Source: Pachypanchax playfairii (taxonomy: Eukaryota; Chordata; Actinopteri; Cyprinodontiformes; Aplocheilidae). From it: a stretch of 64,000 nt of DNA. The position numbers and the translations under genes were made by a program. Under the pieces are notes generated by a model. The model had not been told where the DNA came from and made no database searches. It saw only the letters and a list, made by a program, of their open reading frames with translations. This document shows, one piece after another, positions 23,901 through 36,073 of this stretch. The stretch covers positions 1,636,934 through 1,700,933 of the forward strand of contig SSNP01000108.1 of assembly GCA_006937955.1 (NCBI GenBank), given 5' to 3'. The first letter of the stretch is position 1. Each line of letters begins with the position of its first letter.

Positions 23901-25040
23901 AATAAATAAAAAGATAAGCAACATCAGTTATTTCATCATAAAAACTTACTGTACTTGACATTTTTGAGAATAAGTATTGTTTACATAATATAAGGGAAAA
24001 AAAAAACATTTTTTTACAAGCTGTCCATAAAAAAGACAAACTTTTAAAAATCACTTATTTGTAATTTGCATAATTGTTTAATGATTTTTGCTTTATTCTG
24101 CTGGGTAATTTAGGGATCGACTGATATCTCAAAATTCCAAAACCAGAAATGATCAGGCAGAATTAACAGCATATAAAGGGACTGTGATCAAGCCAGATGT
24201 TCTGTAAGATTCTAATCCCATGGAGCAAAATAGTGTAGATGTCAGAAACCAGTTGAACGACCAAAAAAAATGGCTTTCCTTTGCCAAAGCCTTGAGGATG
24301 AACAATACAACAATGGGAAGGCACTACATAGCTCTGGAGATATTATGAATCTAAACTGTTTTGACTTTTTCAATAGTTTCACTGTGGGAGCTCACAGAAG
24401 ATTCTTTTCTCATTCAGTGAGAAAGAATCTCCCAGCTTTACTCAGCTTTCAGATATTCAAAAAGGAGTTGCAAGGAGAAAGACGGGGGTGAGAAAATCCT
24501 TCCTGCCTCATATTACACTGCCGTAGAAAAGTCCTCGAAATGCTTCAGTTGTCTCATGAAATACAAAACGCTTTTTATTTATTCTTTTTCAAGATTTTTG
24601 CTCGTTGCATAACTATGGAATCACTTCTTTTTTAAATCAAAACTAAAGTGATACCAGTTTTAGTTCTGCTATTTCTGTCAAAAGATGAGCACAGAACAGT
24701 TTCATTTCACGAGCGAGCCAAAGGAGGCTTTTTATGTATTAATGTACCTTGAGCTTTAAAATGAGACATTTCACAAGTCTTTACAATGACATTTAACCCA
24801 CTGATATCAATGTAAGAAAAATATTACATATTTAAATATTAAATATATTTATATATTAAACTAAAAAAACAACTTTTATACAAATGGCAGCAAGGACCAA
24901 AGTCAGAATAACATCTAATGAAGGAAAAAAAACAAAGAAGAAGAAAAGCACAGTGAAAAAAAAGGGAGTAAACAAGCTTTTAGATTGCAAATTAAAGTAA
25001 ATATATTTTTGCATCATAATGTGAGGACATTGTGTACTTA
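23901..25040. other. No gene recognised; small hAT-like terminus
   Basis: Near 24112-24130, 'tagggatcgactgatatc' looks like the end of a fish hAT element, but no partner end was found. The rest is AT-rich. The purine-rich run at 24920-24970 has no assigned role. Confidence 0.4.
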
Positions 25041-25099
25041 GCAAATGGTTGTGATCAGAATGAAATCAGCAACACTGGAACCGACTGGAACTTAAATCT

Positions 25100-25700
25100 G
25101 GAACTTAAGTTCTGTATGAAGGATCTCCAGTTCCAGAAGGTCCCAGCTGATGGGTCTCCAGCTCCAGTTGAGGTTCCAGCAAAGATCTCCTGCTCCTGTT
25201 CCTTTGGAAATCCTGGCTGACGAAGCTCCAGTTCCTGTCAGGGTCCCTTGGTGGCGAGTCTTTAGTTCCTTTGTCGATCTCGGCTGACAGTTCTCTGGTT
25301 CCTATTCTGGCAGGGGTTCCAGATGTCGGGTTTCCTGTTCCTGTGTGCTAGAGTCCAGCATGTCGGGCATTTGGCTCCAGTTCCTTTTGGAACACAACAT
25401 GAGATTTATTTAGTTTATGTTCCTGTAAGTGAGGGTTTCATTGATGACATCTCTCCAGTTCCTGTTCCTGTCAGTGAGGGGTTCGTTGAATTCGACGCTG
25501 CTCCAGCTCCTGTTCCTGCCTTGGAGGCCACCACAGTCAGTGACATTCCTCCACCTGCTCCTGAGTTTGAGGATGTCACGGTCAGTGATAATCCTTCACC
25601 TGACACGTTGCTGCTGAGGCTGAGGACAACACAGACAGTGATGCACCTCTTCCTGTTCTCTAGTCCAAGGATGTCATGGTTGGTTACCTGAGACTCAGCT
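25100..25700 (+). repeat. Degenerate Pro/Val-rich coding-like repeat region
   Basis: Loose repeats of 'ctccagttcctgttcctg' and 'gtcagtgagg' type give a plus-strand frame (25323-25691) rich in PVPVSEGF and APAPVPALE. The opposite strand is also open. Such low-complexity regions occur in internal parts of fish retroelements, but no protease, RT or integrase motif is present to prove it. The product is not identified. Confidence 0.45.
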
Positions 25701-25734
25701 GACCATCTTTCAGAGGGTGCCATCTCCAGTCTTA

Positions 25735-25930
25735 CAGAAGGTCCTGCATCCAGCCTTCCCGAAGGACCCGCCGGATTTCACGTCTGCCTTGAGGGTCCAG
25801 CCAGCCTTCAGGTCTGCATCAAGGGTCCAACCGGCTGCCACATCTGCTTCGAGGGTCAAGCTGGCTATTACGTCCACCTCGAGGGTCCAGCCATCAGTTA
25901 CTTCCACCTTAAAGATCCAAGATCCAGCCT
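25735..25930. repeat. 30-bp minisatellite, about six units
   Basis: Units of 30 bp of the type 'gagggtccagcc...' plus '...tctgcctc' repeat from about 25735 to 25930. The plus strand reads as decapeptides like SASRVQPAAT, and the minus strand as AGWTLDADLK-like decapeptides. Both strands stay open because 30 is a multiple of three. No gene can be assigned. It continues the repeat region upstream. Confidence 0.8.
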
Positions 25931-26029
25931 GTCTCCAGTCCACTGGTCGCTGGGGTCTTGTGGTATGGCCTCCCAGCCATCTTCCAGAGCCTTGTCAGGG
26001 GGTCCCAGCGCCAAGCATGTATTGGTGAC

Positions 26030-27125
26030 AGAGGAAAGGGAGGACTTCCTTTTAACTGGAAGAAACCTCTAGCAGAACCAGGCTCAGAATAAGCAACCTT
26101 CTGCCTTGACCGACTGTATCAATCTATTTCCTGACATCTTTCAAAACACAGAAGGGTTGGGCCTCTAATCATTTCCATGGATTTACAAATAAAGTGTAAG
26201 TTACTGGCAACAATAACAAGAAATACAAAGGGAGTAAAGACAGCAAAGTAAAGAACTGTGTATTGTATGTTGTTTGGTAGTCTAAACCTATAGTAGCATA
26301 ACTACAAGGAAAGCTTAGAATAACGTATGCTAACCCCCAAAATATGATTGATAAAAAAAGGAAAGTTTTAAGACCAGTTTTAAAAGTACACAGGGAGTCT
26401 ACCTACCACATTATTAATGGAAGGAGGTTCCACAGGAGCAGAGCCTGATAAATGAAAGCTCTACCTCCTATTTCACATTTAGAAACTCTATGAACCACAA
26501 GCAGACCTGCAGTCTGCGAGTTAGGTGTTCTGGCAGGGAACATATGGAGCAATAAAATCCCTAATATAAGATGAAGCTTGGTTATTTAAAGCTTTGTATG
26601 TGAGAAGTAAAATTTTATACTGTATTCTAGATTTTGCAGGGAAAGAATGAAGTAATGCTCAAACTGAAGAAATGTGATATCTCCTTCTAACGCTCATCAG
26701 AACTCTGGAATTAGCATTTTGGGTCAGATGGATGTTTGAACATCCTCATAATAGAGAATTGCAATAGTCAAGCTCAGAAGTAATAAATGCATGGAGTATT
26801 ATTTCTGTATCACTTTGGGTCAGAATGCTCCTAATTTTAACAGGTGGAAGAAGGCGGTCCTGGTAACATGTTTTATATGAGAGTTAAAGGATATGATCTG
26901 GTCAAAGATAACACCCAGGTTCATTATATTGTTATTGGAAGCCAAATTAATGTAATTTGAAGCAAGTGACTAACTACACAGTTTGTTCCTAAGGTGTTCA
27001 GGTCCAAGAACCACAACCTTTCTCTTGTTTGAGTTTAAGAACACAAAATTAAGCAACATCCAAGGTTTTGTCATTAAGACAGGGCTGCAATCTTAGGAAC
27101 TGTGCAAAAGAGCCTGCAGCTGGTC
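26030..27125 (-). pseudogene. Decayed L2-type LINE 3' half
   Basis: The + strand shows the inverse of the C-terminal RT and 3' region of a common fish LINE: 'cttttaactggaagaaacctctagcag', then blocks like 'gaggttccacaggagcagagcctgat' and 'gcatggagtattatttctg' in the usual order (only short parts quoted). Many substitutions and indels are present and no long frame survives. It resumes after the MITE at 27126-27585, with 'agctagttgcataggc', to about 27660. Confidence 0.65.
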
Positions 27126-27585
27126 TTAAAGCAGAACTAAGTAAGTTTTGCTCTCGCTCTCCCCTACTGGTCCCCTGTGAAAGCTCACTGTCGTAACGTT
27201 CCCCGCCGCCGCCGCAGACACCCCCCCCCCCCCCCCCCGCCCCCGCCCCCCCCAACAACAACGCGCAGAGAACGCTTTTGCAAGAAGAAAGAAAAACAAA
27301 ACCAAGAAAATGTCTCGACAGGTGAGTATTATTGTCATCTTTGCTCTCCTAAGGGTGGCGTTGCTAACAACGGCAAGGGCTTCATGCTTGTATTTATGTA
27401 CGTGAGTGTGAGTGCCGTAAAGCAGGTTTGTTGATCCACTGAAAGTTGCAAGTGCTGCTTTCAGGACACAGACCCCGGAGGGAGGGGAGGGACCCACGAA
27501 TCACCCCGCCAAGTCCTTGTTTACCCCCACAGGGACTCTAGAAAACATTTATTGAGGTGAAAAAACTTACTTAGTTCTGCTTTAA
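27126..27585. mobile_element. TTAA-flanked MITE, family M2, with perfect 24-bp TIRs
   Basis: The first 24 bases (beginning TTAAAGCAGAACTAAGTAAG) and the inverse of the last 24 are identical, and TTAA forms the outer four bases at both ends. The 460-bp interior contains a CGCCGCCGCCG stretch and a long C-run and has no transposase. It interrupts a LINE. Perfect TIRs suggest a fairly recent insertion compared with the surrounding decayed LINE. Confidence 0.88.
27217..27254. repeat. Poly(C)-rich tract
   Basis: A run of C broken by only two G lies next to CCGCCGCCGC inside MITE M2. It is prone to length error in sequencing and could form quadruplex structure on the G strand. Confidence 0.9.
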
Positions 27586-27660
27586 AGCTAGTTGCATAGG
27601 CCAACAATATCGTTGTCTTTTTTTGCCAGAGACAGTTAAAATGATCAATTTATAGCTGGA

Positions 27661-28680
27661 GTTACACACACAGCACAAAATTAGAAATTGCTGTATTTTT
27701 GTTTGGACTGAAATATGGCAACATAGCAATGTCTATTTAGACTAATGTAGACTAAATCATGTTGTTTTTGATGTGCATGTGCCAAACAGTATGTATATAT
27801 GCAAATCAGAGTAAGAAGTCAAGCCTGACCTCCCACTTCCTTACAAAACAGCAAATTGGTACTGCTCTTGTTTATTTTCTCTTTAGTGCAGCACTGAGAT
27901 TTTTGACAACTGGCAGCAACCCTTCAAGATTTTTTAAGAACTACCAGAATAAATATATAGATATGTGAGTATACCAGTGCTTAAATATATGTGAATTGTG
28001 TTGCTGATGTTCTGAAATTGTCTTTGCCTAGGGCATGTTTGTATAGGTCCTAGTTTCTAGTTTCAGAGTTGATAAATATCTTGAATGAAAACTGGCAGTT
28101 GTTATTAAATATCTGTGCAACACTGATAAAGAAATAAAGAAAGGGAAAACAGGAGTGCCTATATTTACTGTTTTTATAATGGAAGTGCATAGGCAGGCTA
28201 GGTATTCTTATTTTGATTTGGGTTTTTATGCATGCACATAAAAATGGAACAATTGGTCAATTAGCAATCCATCTGGATGGGCTAACATTCTGCTGTAGAC
28301 AGGGATATGATGCAGATTCAGAACACCCAAAGAACGCAACAGAGCTTCTGCATCCTTGAGTAAAACAATGAGACAGTGATGAAAACAACAACCACAGGTC
28401 AGTATAGTCGTACTATACACACCACGTCTACAAGCTTGTGTAGAAACATCCCAGACCTGCAGACCTTCTGCTACCTGGATATTATGAGATGATTTGAGCG
28501 GTAAAAGCTCTAATATGTTGTTCAGTCCCATTACCTCAGGAAGAAAATTTAGTTCATTTAAAAGACAATTTCACTGAGCAACCAATTAATTCCTCAGGCA
28601 ACAAGTTGCTAACTATGCAGTCACACTCTCTTGAACAAGGATAATAAAGTTTCATTTCAAATTTTTCAAAATATACATGA
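27661..28680. other. No gene recognised
   Basis: Past the end of the LINE matter, no exon or repeat was identified. A 101-codon minus frame (28226-28531) has no domain. Confidence 0.4.
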
Positions 28681-28684
28681 AATG

Positions 28685-28895
28685 ATGAGTCCTAGGTTTG
28701 AAACTCAGGACCTCACTGCATTGAGTTTGTAAGTTCTATGCATGTGGGTTTTCTCCAGGGACTCTGGTTTCTTCCCAGAGATCAAGGATGTGCATGATAG
28801 GTTAATTGGTAACTCTAACTTTGCCCTTAGCATGAATGTGTTAGGGAGTGGTTGTGTCTATGTGGCCCTGTGACTGGCAACCACTCCAGAATGTG
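28685..28895 (+). repeat. tRNA-derived SINE, decayed
   Basis: 'gtgggttttctccagggact', 'ggtttcttcccagag', 'ggttaattggtaactct' and 'ccctgtgactggcaacc' appear in the order of the fish SINE body. The segment before it, 'ggtttgaaactcaggacc', may be a decayed tRNA B-box region. Confidence 0.6.
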
Positions 28896-29052
28896 AATGT
28901 AATTTTTGGATTTTGCACAGAATTCGACTGCACAAGAACAAGCAGAAACTAGAGTTGTTTAAATTTTTTTATGAACAGAGGAGTCACTCTAAACATCAGG
29001 ACTGGAAGACATTGAGTAACACAAACTGTCACTGTTACACAGAAAGGGATTA

Positions 29053-29936
29053 TTAAAGGTGGGATATGGAACTTGGAACACAATAACACAGCACAAAGCC
29101 TTCAGCCATCTGAATGCCAGGCTCGTTAACCCCCCACCCCTACCCCGCGCGCACGCTCCGATGCTGAGGTCGACCAATATTTGTCACTCTGATCCCCGAT
29201 CCGAGCAGGACAATAAAATATCATGAGTTCAGCTCACTAGTCATGCTCTCCAGCCACGCTGATCACAATGATTCTAATAAAAGCAGCTCCTACCTGTTTG
29301 TAGCTCAGTCATCGATTCAGTCCATGGCAAAGAGTTCACAGTTGTCCCGCGGCTCTTTTCAAGCAAACCAAAACTTCCTGCAGTCCCTTCTTTCCCTGTC
29401 CTCCTCACACACCATCCTGCACGCCTCACTCATCCAATAAAATCAAAAAAGCAATAAAATCCTCTGTGGTGTGTCTTCCAGTCGAACCAGTGGCCCGAAG
29501 CTCTTTAACTTCAGCAACATGTAGCTCAGTGTTAGCTAGCTGCTAATAAAAATGTTTGCACACAGAACTTGCTCATCACATGGGAAACCCCAGGGGAAAC
29601 CCCCTATGGCAAGCAAATAAGGTATATAATCACCACATATCCCCGGTGCGTCCAGCTGCTTGACCTGCAGACTCCACAGCACCAGCCTCACTGTGCTGGA
29701 TTATTTATCGTATTAGGCAACCCAAAATGGTGCCCGCTGCTCTGCCCGCTATTGGCTGGTAGATTTAAACAAAATGCCAACGTTGTGCCCGTCAAAGTTA
29801 ATATTATATAATATTTTACTTTGAATATAATTTTCAAAGGAAATTCTGTATTTTTATTCTACAGCCCTGCATGTGGAAGCATTATTTTGTTAAAAATATT
29901 GCTTTTTTATGAAAATATTCCATATCCCACCATTAA
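29053..29936. mobile_element. TTAA-flanked MITE, family M3, 884 bp
   Basis: The ends are TTAAAGGTGGGATATGGAAC and, inverted, TTAATGGTGGGATATGGAAT. TTAA lies at both edges (29053-29056, 29933-29936). The right half, inverted, aligns with 59845-60090 over about 230 bp (same 'cagagcagcgggcaccatt' and 'gggttgcctaatac' blocks). A CpG-rich patch lies at 29130-29165. No transposase frame is present. Confidence 0.82.
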
Positions 29937-30190
29937 TACAAGATGTACTACTTTTCAAATAATAATTCTGTACTGTCTTTTTCAGGTGGAGTGAAGAGGG
30001 AGATATTCTGAAGTGATCCTAGGTCTGATGATATTAGCTGGAGTGATGATGGTAAGTCTGGGTTTCTTTGACATATATTTTGCATGGAAAAAAGTGGTAG
30101 GTAAGGTAAATATTATTTCAAGTAATTTGTGGAGCGAAGTGACAGTTAAGTTATGACATCACAATAAAGGGACAGAGGCAGATAATCAGA
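29937..30190. other. Non-coding; one well-formed acceptor/donor pair
   Basis: 'gtctttttcag' ends at 29985 and 'atggtaagt' starts a donor at 30052, bounding a 66-nt stretch. No frame is open through it, so it is not a coding exon. It could be a non-coding exon or chance. Confidence 0.3.
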
Positions 30191-30660
30191 GTTAGTTAAG
30201 CAATCCAAAATCCAAACATATAACATCTTCTTGTTAAAACACATTCAACATCCAAAATCTGTAACAACAGTATTCACCTGAAACCTCTGAGCTTGAATCA
30301 ATTATGTTTCCATGACTTACACGTTTTAGGAAGTAGCAGACAGAACCTTGATCAAAAGGATTAAGCATGGCTAAAAGAAATCCAGAATCTGTTTTAGAGA
30401 AGGTAACAGACAAGAATGGATGTCAGGTAACAGGTAATGGTTAGTACACTTTTTGATCAGGCAGAATTTAGGACAGGGAAAACACTGGAAAATTGTAGCA
30501 CGAGGCAAACAAACAATCTGGTATCTTATAACACTCAGATGCTTCAGGTGGAGACATGAGAAGCACACGAGTGTGATTGCAGGATGTCATCAGGGAAGCA
30601 ACAAGACTGTATAAAAGGTAAGAACAAGGACGTATTTGACCTGAATCGTGACAGTAACTC
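30191..30660. repeat. Unclassified dispersed repeat, low confidence
   Basis: It contains 'ccaaaatccaaac' and ends in 'ctgaatcgtgacag', the style of the repeat near 0.95 and 45.1 kb. No coding content was recognised. Confidence 0.3.
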
Positions 30661-33600
30661 CACCATTCGTCAAATCACTGTTAGAAATAGGAATCAACTT
30701 CATCTGATCATGAACAGGAAGAAGTAAGTATATAAAAAATGGATGGATGTGGGTGATGATAAATAGAATTACTTGATATTTGATTGTAAAAGAATATATT
30801 GGTAATCTTTAATTCTTGTACTTCTTGGCTACTCTAAGTGTTATCTAAATCTTCTTGTACCCAAGAAGAGACTATTAGACCTGCACTGAGATTTTCAGAC
30901 AAACACAAAAGCAGCTTTGGCAGGTTGTTTCTGCAAGTTACACAAACACAATACAAGCCTGTCAACAAAGCGTTGATTCATTTCAGTTCAAGGTAAAAAG
31001 AAACTCTGTTTTTGATCCAGACTCTGATCTTGGGAAAGGACAATGTCACATATAAAACAAGCAAAACTCACATTGGAGCTTTTTACCTGATTTGATTGTC
31101 TTGAAAATGTTCCTCCACATGATTAGTGGAAGCGATATTCAGCTTTTTACTCCGCTGAACACAAGATGCACATAGCTGAGCAGGTTGAATTTACTTTTAA
31201 CACTGACATCTGTGAGCTTTTCTTGTTTTCCCATTTACAAAAAAATTCCCTCACTTTTTTTTTTTAGGTAACTCATGCTCCTGCCACTTTGTATTTGAAA
31301 TGAGGTGGAAGAAACACCTGCTATTGTCACATGAAGTTACAGTTTGTTTGTCAAAATGCCAAACAAAAATTCAAATCCTTTGAAATAACAGACGCTAATA
31401 AGCATATAACCAATTGGGATTTCAATTCTCACAAGAACTACATTTACAATTGACATACTTAGACCTAATTTTGATTCCTTTTTCTGGAATGCATTTCTTC
31501 TGTTTGTGTATGTGAAGCAAATCTCGACTGAAAGTCACCAAAACTGCAACAAGCCCTTCAGACTTCTTTGGGTTCAGCTGTTTAGGTGAATCTGCTCATT
31601 AAAGTGTTGATGATGAAATATTAATGTTAGAAAGCGAAATGTTCTGAAAAAACTAGAAATCAACAGTGATGCTAAATGTTACAGCTGAGAGGAACTCTGT
31701 CCAAATTAAGCATAAAAGCAACACTAATCACCTTTTATAGCACATATACACTTTTTTCATAAATCCATCGATAATTAACTTGTTTTTGTTTCATTTTTCT
31801 ACATATGTACATGATAGACTCATTTTTATGCTACAGTCACAGCAGTTGTTGCACTTAGAGAGGATCATCCTGATTATTAGAATTTTGTCGTGGGTACTTT
31901 TGGTATTAAAGCTGCTATACATGTGCATATCTTTAAACTCTGCAATTTTGACAATTGTGTAAGTCAGTCAGGAAAAATCTGAGCTCTTGTTATGTATTTC
32001 TTGTTCTGACAGGATATGTGACATATTCGACTGCTGAGACTAAGTTGGGCTTCTAGGGTGAATTTACATAAGGACTAGTTTCCCAACACATTAAAGAGCA
32101 AGTTGAAAGGTTCAGAACTCTATGATCTCTGGATCTAAGTTGGCAGTATGAGCTAAGAGCTTGTGACTCTTTGAAGCAGAGTTAAAAACAGGTGGGTTAC
32201 ACAACAAACTTAGAATGAGCTGAAAGTTTAAAAAAGTTATGATGGTGTTAATTTAATACATGAAATATGCTGTCTGGGAGGTCGTAAAAGAAGAAAAACA
32301 AGAAAAAATGTTTGTTTTTTTTAAATCATCGAAGGCCAAGTATTCTTTAAACTCTCGGTTCTCAAACTGCGGTACAAATACCACTGGTGGTACTTAAGAT
32401 CTTTCTAGTGGTGCTCAGAAGAATATTTTGGCATCAACAGTTTTACAAAGTAAACAAGCTCATTACCCATTAGAAGCTAAACTGTGATGTAAAGCAGTCC
32501 TGACTCCAAAATGTAAACTACTCTAAACAAAAGTGCAGTGGGAATATTATGAGAAGCAGTAGTTAGTGCTTGTGTCCTCTGACATTTGGTGCTATTTCTC
32601 TTTTGCTTGTATATTGAGCCGAGTGGCTATTCATCCTAGTGGCTGTAATTCCTGACAAGACCTCCCAGAGTCATGTGATTGGCCATTTGCAGGATAAAAT
32701 GACCACTTTCAGGGATCCTTCATTTTCAGGACTATACTGCCTTGGATCAACCATTCTGGACAGGATCCATCACTTAGCTACTGGGTCATTTCAGCTGTTA
32801 GGTGCTCATGAAGGATCTGGTGCCGTCAAATTCTTCATAGTTGAGATCATCTTGGATGTATCCTGCTGTGATGGACATTGGGCCTTGGATCTTCCTCTTC
32901 CAGATATGGGGCATTGATGTTGTATGACATTTTCTGTAGAAAGTAGAGTCAATGATGGTTAACAGATGTATCACTATTTAAACATTGCAAGTGAAATTTC
33001 CACTGGACCTGTTAGATACCAAAGGTACAAAACAGTGACAAATCCTGTAAAAAAAAAAACTATATTAGTATGCAATACTTTTAAATTCATATCAAAGGTG
33101 CATACATAATTGGCCAATCTTTTTTTTTTCACTTCACACTAAGTTGTGTAAACAGGCTATGAAGTAGTTGTTTATGTTGATTTTTTTTGTATGTATAAGG
33201 TAAACACACAACAGGAAAGATGTTGCTTAGTTCATAATGTCAAAGCATGAAAAAAGAGTAAGAAAAGCTCTCCCACAACATAAAGAAAACTGGGCAAGAG
33301 CTTTTAGACAGACTGTTAGTGCCAAGCAAGTTGATGGACCAAACACAAAATCAAAGAAAGAAAAGATTGCAGTTTCAAAACATAGTTATTCCAAATAACT
33401 GCCAAGTAGTTGCACTTCACTTCAGTATAAATATATGCATGTTATTTCAACATGATCTAAACACACAGTGGCAAAATGGCCTTTACTCTTAAAACACTGC
33501 AACATAATGGAAGGTTTAGTCCTAATTATCATGGCTGGTGTCTCCATAAGGCCATTATTCTGCATGGCTGTACTTCAACCCACCAGTTAACCCAATTTGT

Positions 33601-33777
33601 TAAAAAAAAATGCAACATTGGCCAGAGTGAATAAGACAAGCGTTTTAATTATCAGTAAATCCATTGTGTTGTATCTATACAACACATTACTGTTAATCCC
33701 CCAAATTTTCTAAAACAGGGCAACTGAACTTTTTATTCCATCTCTTGAAAATGTTTCCCTTTTCACCCAAAATTAGG
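30661..33777. other. No gene recognised; one hAT-like terminus
   Basis: At about 32357-32400, 'ggttctcaaactgcggtac' and 'accactggtggtac' match the end of a common vertebrate hAT element. The partner end was not found. A 92-codon plus frame at 32639-32917 has no recognisable domain. The remainder is AT-rich. Confidence 0.4.
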
Positions 33778-33890
33778 GATGCAACGATACCACTTTTTTC
33801 AAGCTGATACAATACCTATACTTGAATCTGAGTACTTGCCAATACCGAGTCCCAATGCCGATACTATTACCAGACAAAAACATTTGTAAC
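33777..33890 (+). mobile_element. hAT element terminus, fragment
   Basis: 'tagggatgcaacgatacc' followed by 'acttgccaataccgag' and 'atgccgatac' repeats is the characteristic left end of fish hAT elements. No matching right end lies within the next kilobase, so the copy is truncated or the partner has decayed. Confidence 0.6.
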
Positions 33891-36073
33891 CACATCCTCT
33901 CTTAAGAGTTTTTCCCCCTTTTAACATATATGTGACTGGCAGTGGGAAAACCAAAAACAAGTCTCCGATGGGGTTTGAGTTATTTACAAATTCTGAAAGT
34001 ATCTAAGCTTTCCAAACATGTCTAACACGTGGAAATCTAAACATTTAAGATAAGATATGGTCATTTGAATGCTGCATCCCCAAAACTAGGTTTGTCAAGG
34101 CCTTAAAGTTTTCAGTGGTTTACACTCTCCATGTCAAGCCAGATGTGGAGTGATGACAAAAGCTGTCCCCATTTGCATTACTTATCACAAAGACAGCTCC
34201 CAGTTAGTTTCAGTGATTGATAGCATTGAGCTAGCTTACAACAATGTAACGTTGCATTAATGAAATCATTTTAAAGTTTAGAAATTGCCTCCGATCATGT
34301 ACAAGGTTCAGAGGAGGTTTCTTTTAGTCCAGGATTTTTGGTGGATGTAGTCATCTCTGAGGTACATTTGTTAGCTTCAGGGTGTTATTCCTTTTCTGAA
34401 TCCATCAGTATGTTATACATTAATTCCGGAGAAAGTTTACAGCCACACAACTGTGTCCCAAGAAGTTTATTTTCTTCTTCCGTTACGTTCATAGTCAAAG
34501 CTAGCTATCTTCACCCCTTTTTTGTTAACTTTAAATATTTCAGTAGCCTTTTGAATTGACTTGTCCTGATGACCTAGAATCTACAAAAACTGAATGACTT
34601 TTTATTCCACCCAGATAGATACAAATTTGCCATGTATTGCATGCTGCTATGAGCATAAGTTTACATACAGTTGGTTGTCTAGATAGTCTCTAATGCATTG
34701 TGACTGGCTCACCCATGCTTGAGAATGAGCTCCAGACATTGAGTCCAGACTGTGTGTGACTGACAGATTGGGTCTTGCACCAAACCCCCACATACAGTTT
34801 TTCATCAAACAGTTCCTGTTCTGGGAACTGGATGAGGGAAGCAGCATTTTAGGACAAAGGTAGTCAGTGACACGTGAAGATGGTTAGTAGGTAGTTAGAT
34901 CCAAAAAAAAGAGTGAGATTCAGGCAGCAAGACAACCTACATCAAAAAAGCAACCCTTGTTGGATGGGAGGCCAACAGACAAGTTACCCTGATAACAGTA
35001 GGTTTGTGCCACATATGGGAGCCTTACTGGAAGAGATAGATGGAGGGCGAGCAGCCAGGAACCCCTTGTGAGTTTGCAAATACCAAGTTCCTACTTTTTA
35101 ACAGGAATTGCACAATATTGAAAAACTAACAAAGAAAGCTTGCTGTACAACATGAGAGATATAGAAATCATATGGTTCTCTGATGAAAGCTGCACAGCCT
35201 AAATCTATTCAACTCATTTTAGCAAAGAAGCACAACAGGCAGTGAAACAGATGCCCAGAGAAGTGTCTGATGCATTATCAAAGTTACACACTGATATTAA
35301 ATGCATTGAAAGATTGAAAATATACATCTCATATCAAATAAACAGAACTAGACAAATGTGCTCCAGAATTTACCAGAAAAAATATATAAAATTGTAACTT
35401 AATAGTTCAACCCTGGGTTAGAGAGTCCAACTCTTTTCATTTAGGACATTGACTCTCCTCCCCCATGTGCTTTAATTCAAAATTTTTACTAAATTCTCTG
35501 CATTCATTTTGTACGTTTCCTTATTTAGCACATGGAAAAACAATCATTTGTCATTGTGTTCATGGTTATTATACAGCTTGATTACAATTAATTATTTTCG
35601 TCTCAATGGGTAATTTTCTCTGCAGTCTAATCAAAACAAAATAACAAAGCAAACTTCTTTCTTTGCAGTTCCATAAATGATATCAGACTTGCCTGAAGCA
35701 CCACCTCCTACCAAAACTAAACACTTTAACCATTTTATAAGGATTGGACCTTTTCTTTCTTTCTTTTCTCCAGATATTCAAAACTTGACTTTGTCATTAA
35801 ACCTAATTAAACTTGCTCAAGTAAATGAGTTGTGGGGAGCAGCTGGGAAAGTTCTGATTGCTTAGACTTCATGTTATAGAAATTTAATTTGAAAACTAAT
35901 CTGTGAAAGGTAAATTAATTGGCTCTGAATTTTAGGACAAAAGAGTTTCTGCATTTTGCTGACAGCTGTTCTTGTACAGCAACAAGGCCTCTACAATAAA
36001 AGCATGGAGTATGTAAAAACAAGTAGATAGTACAAACTGAGGATGCACATATAGGATTAAAATTGCATAGCGT
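33891..36073. other. No gene recognised
   Basis: AT-rich DNA. Frames of up to about 73 codons show no domain. No repeat was identified. Confidence 0.4.

Noticed and set aside
27126..27497. Gly-rich minus-strand frame as a protein
   Set aside because: The glycine run is the poly(C) tract of MITE M2 read on the opposite strand.
32639..32917. 92-codon frame as a small gene or transposase exon
   Set aside because: No motif was recognised on either strand; evidence is too weak to call.
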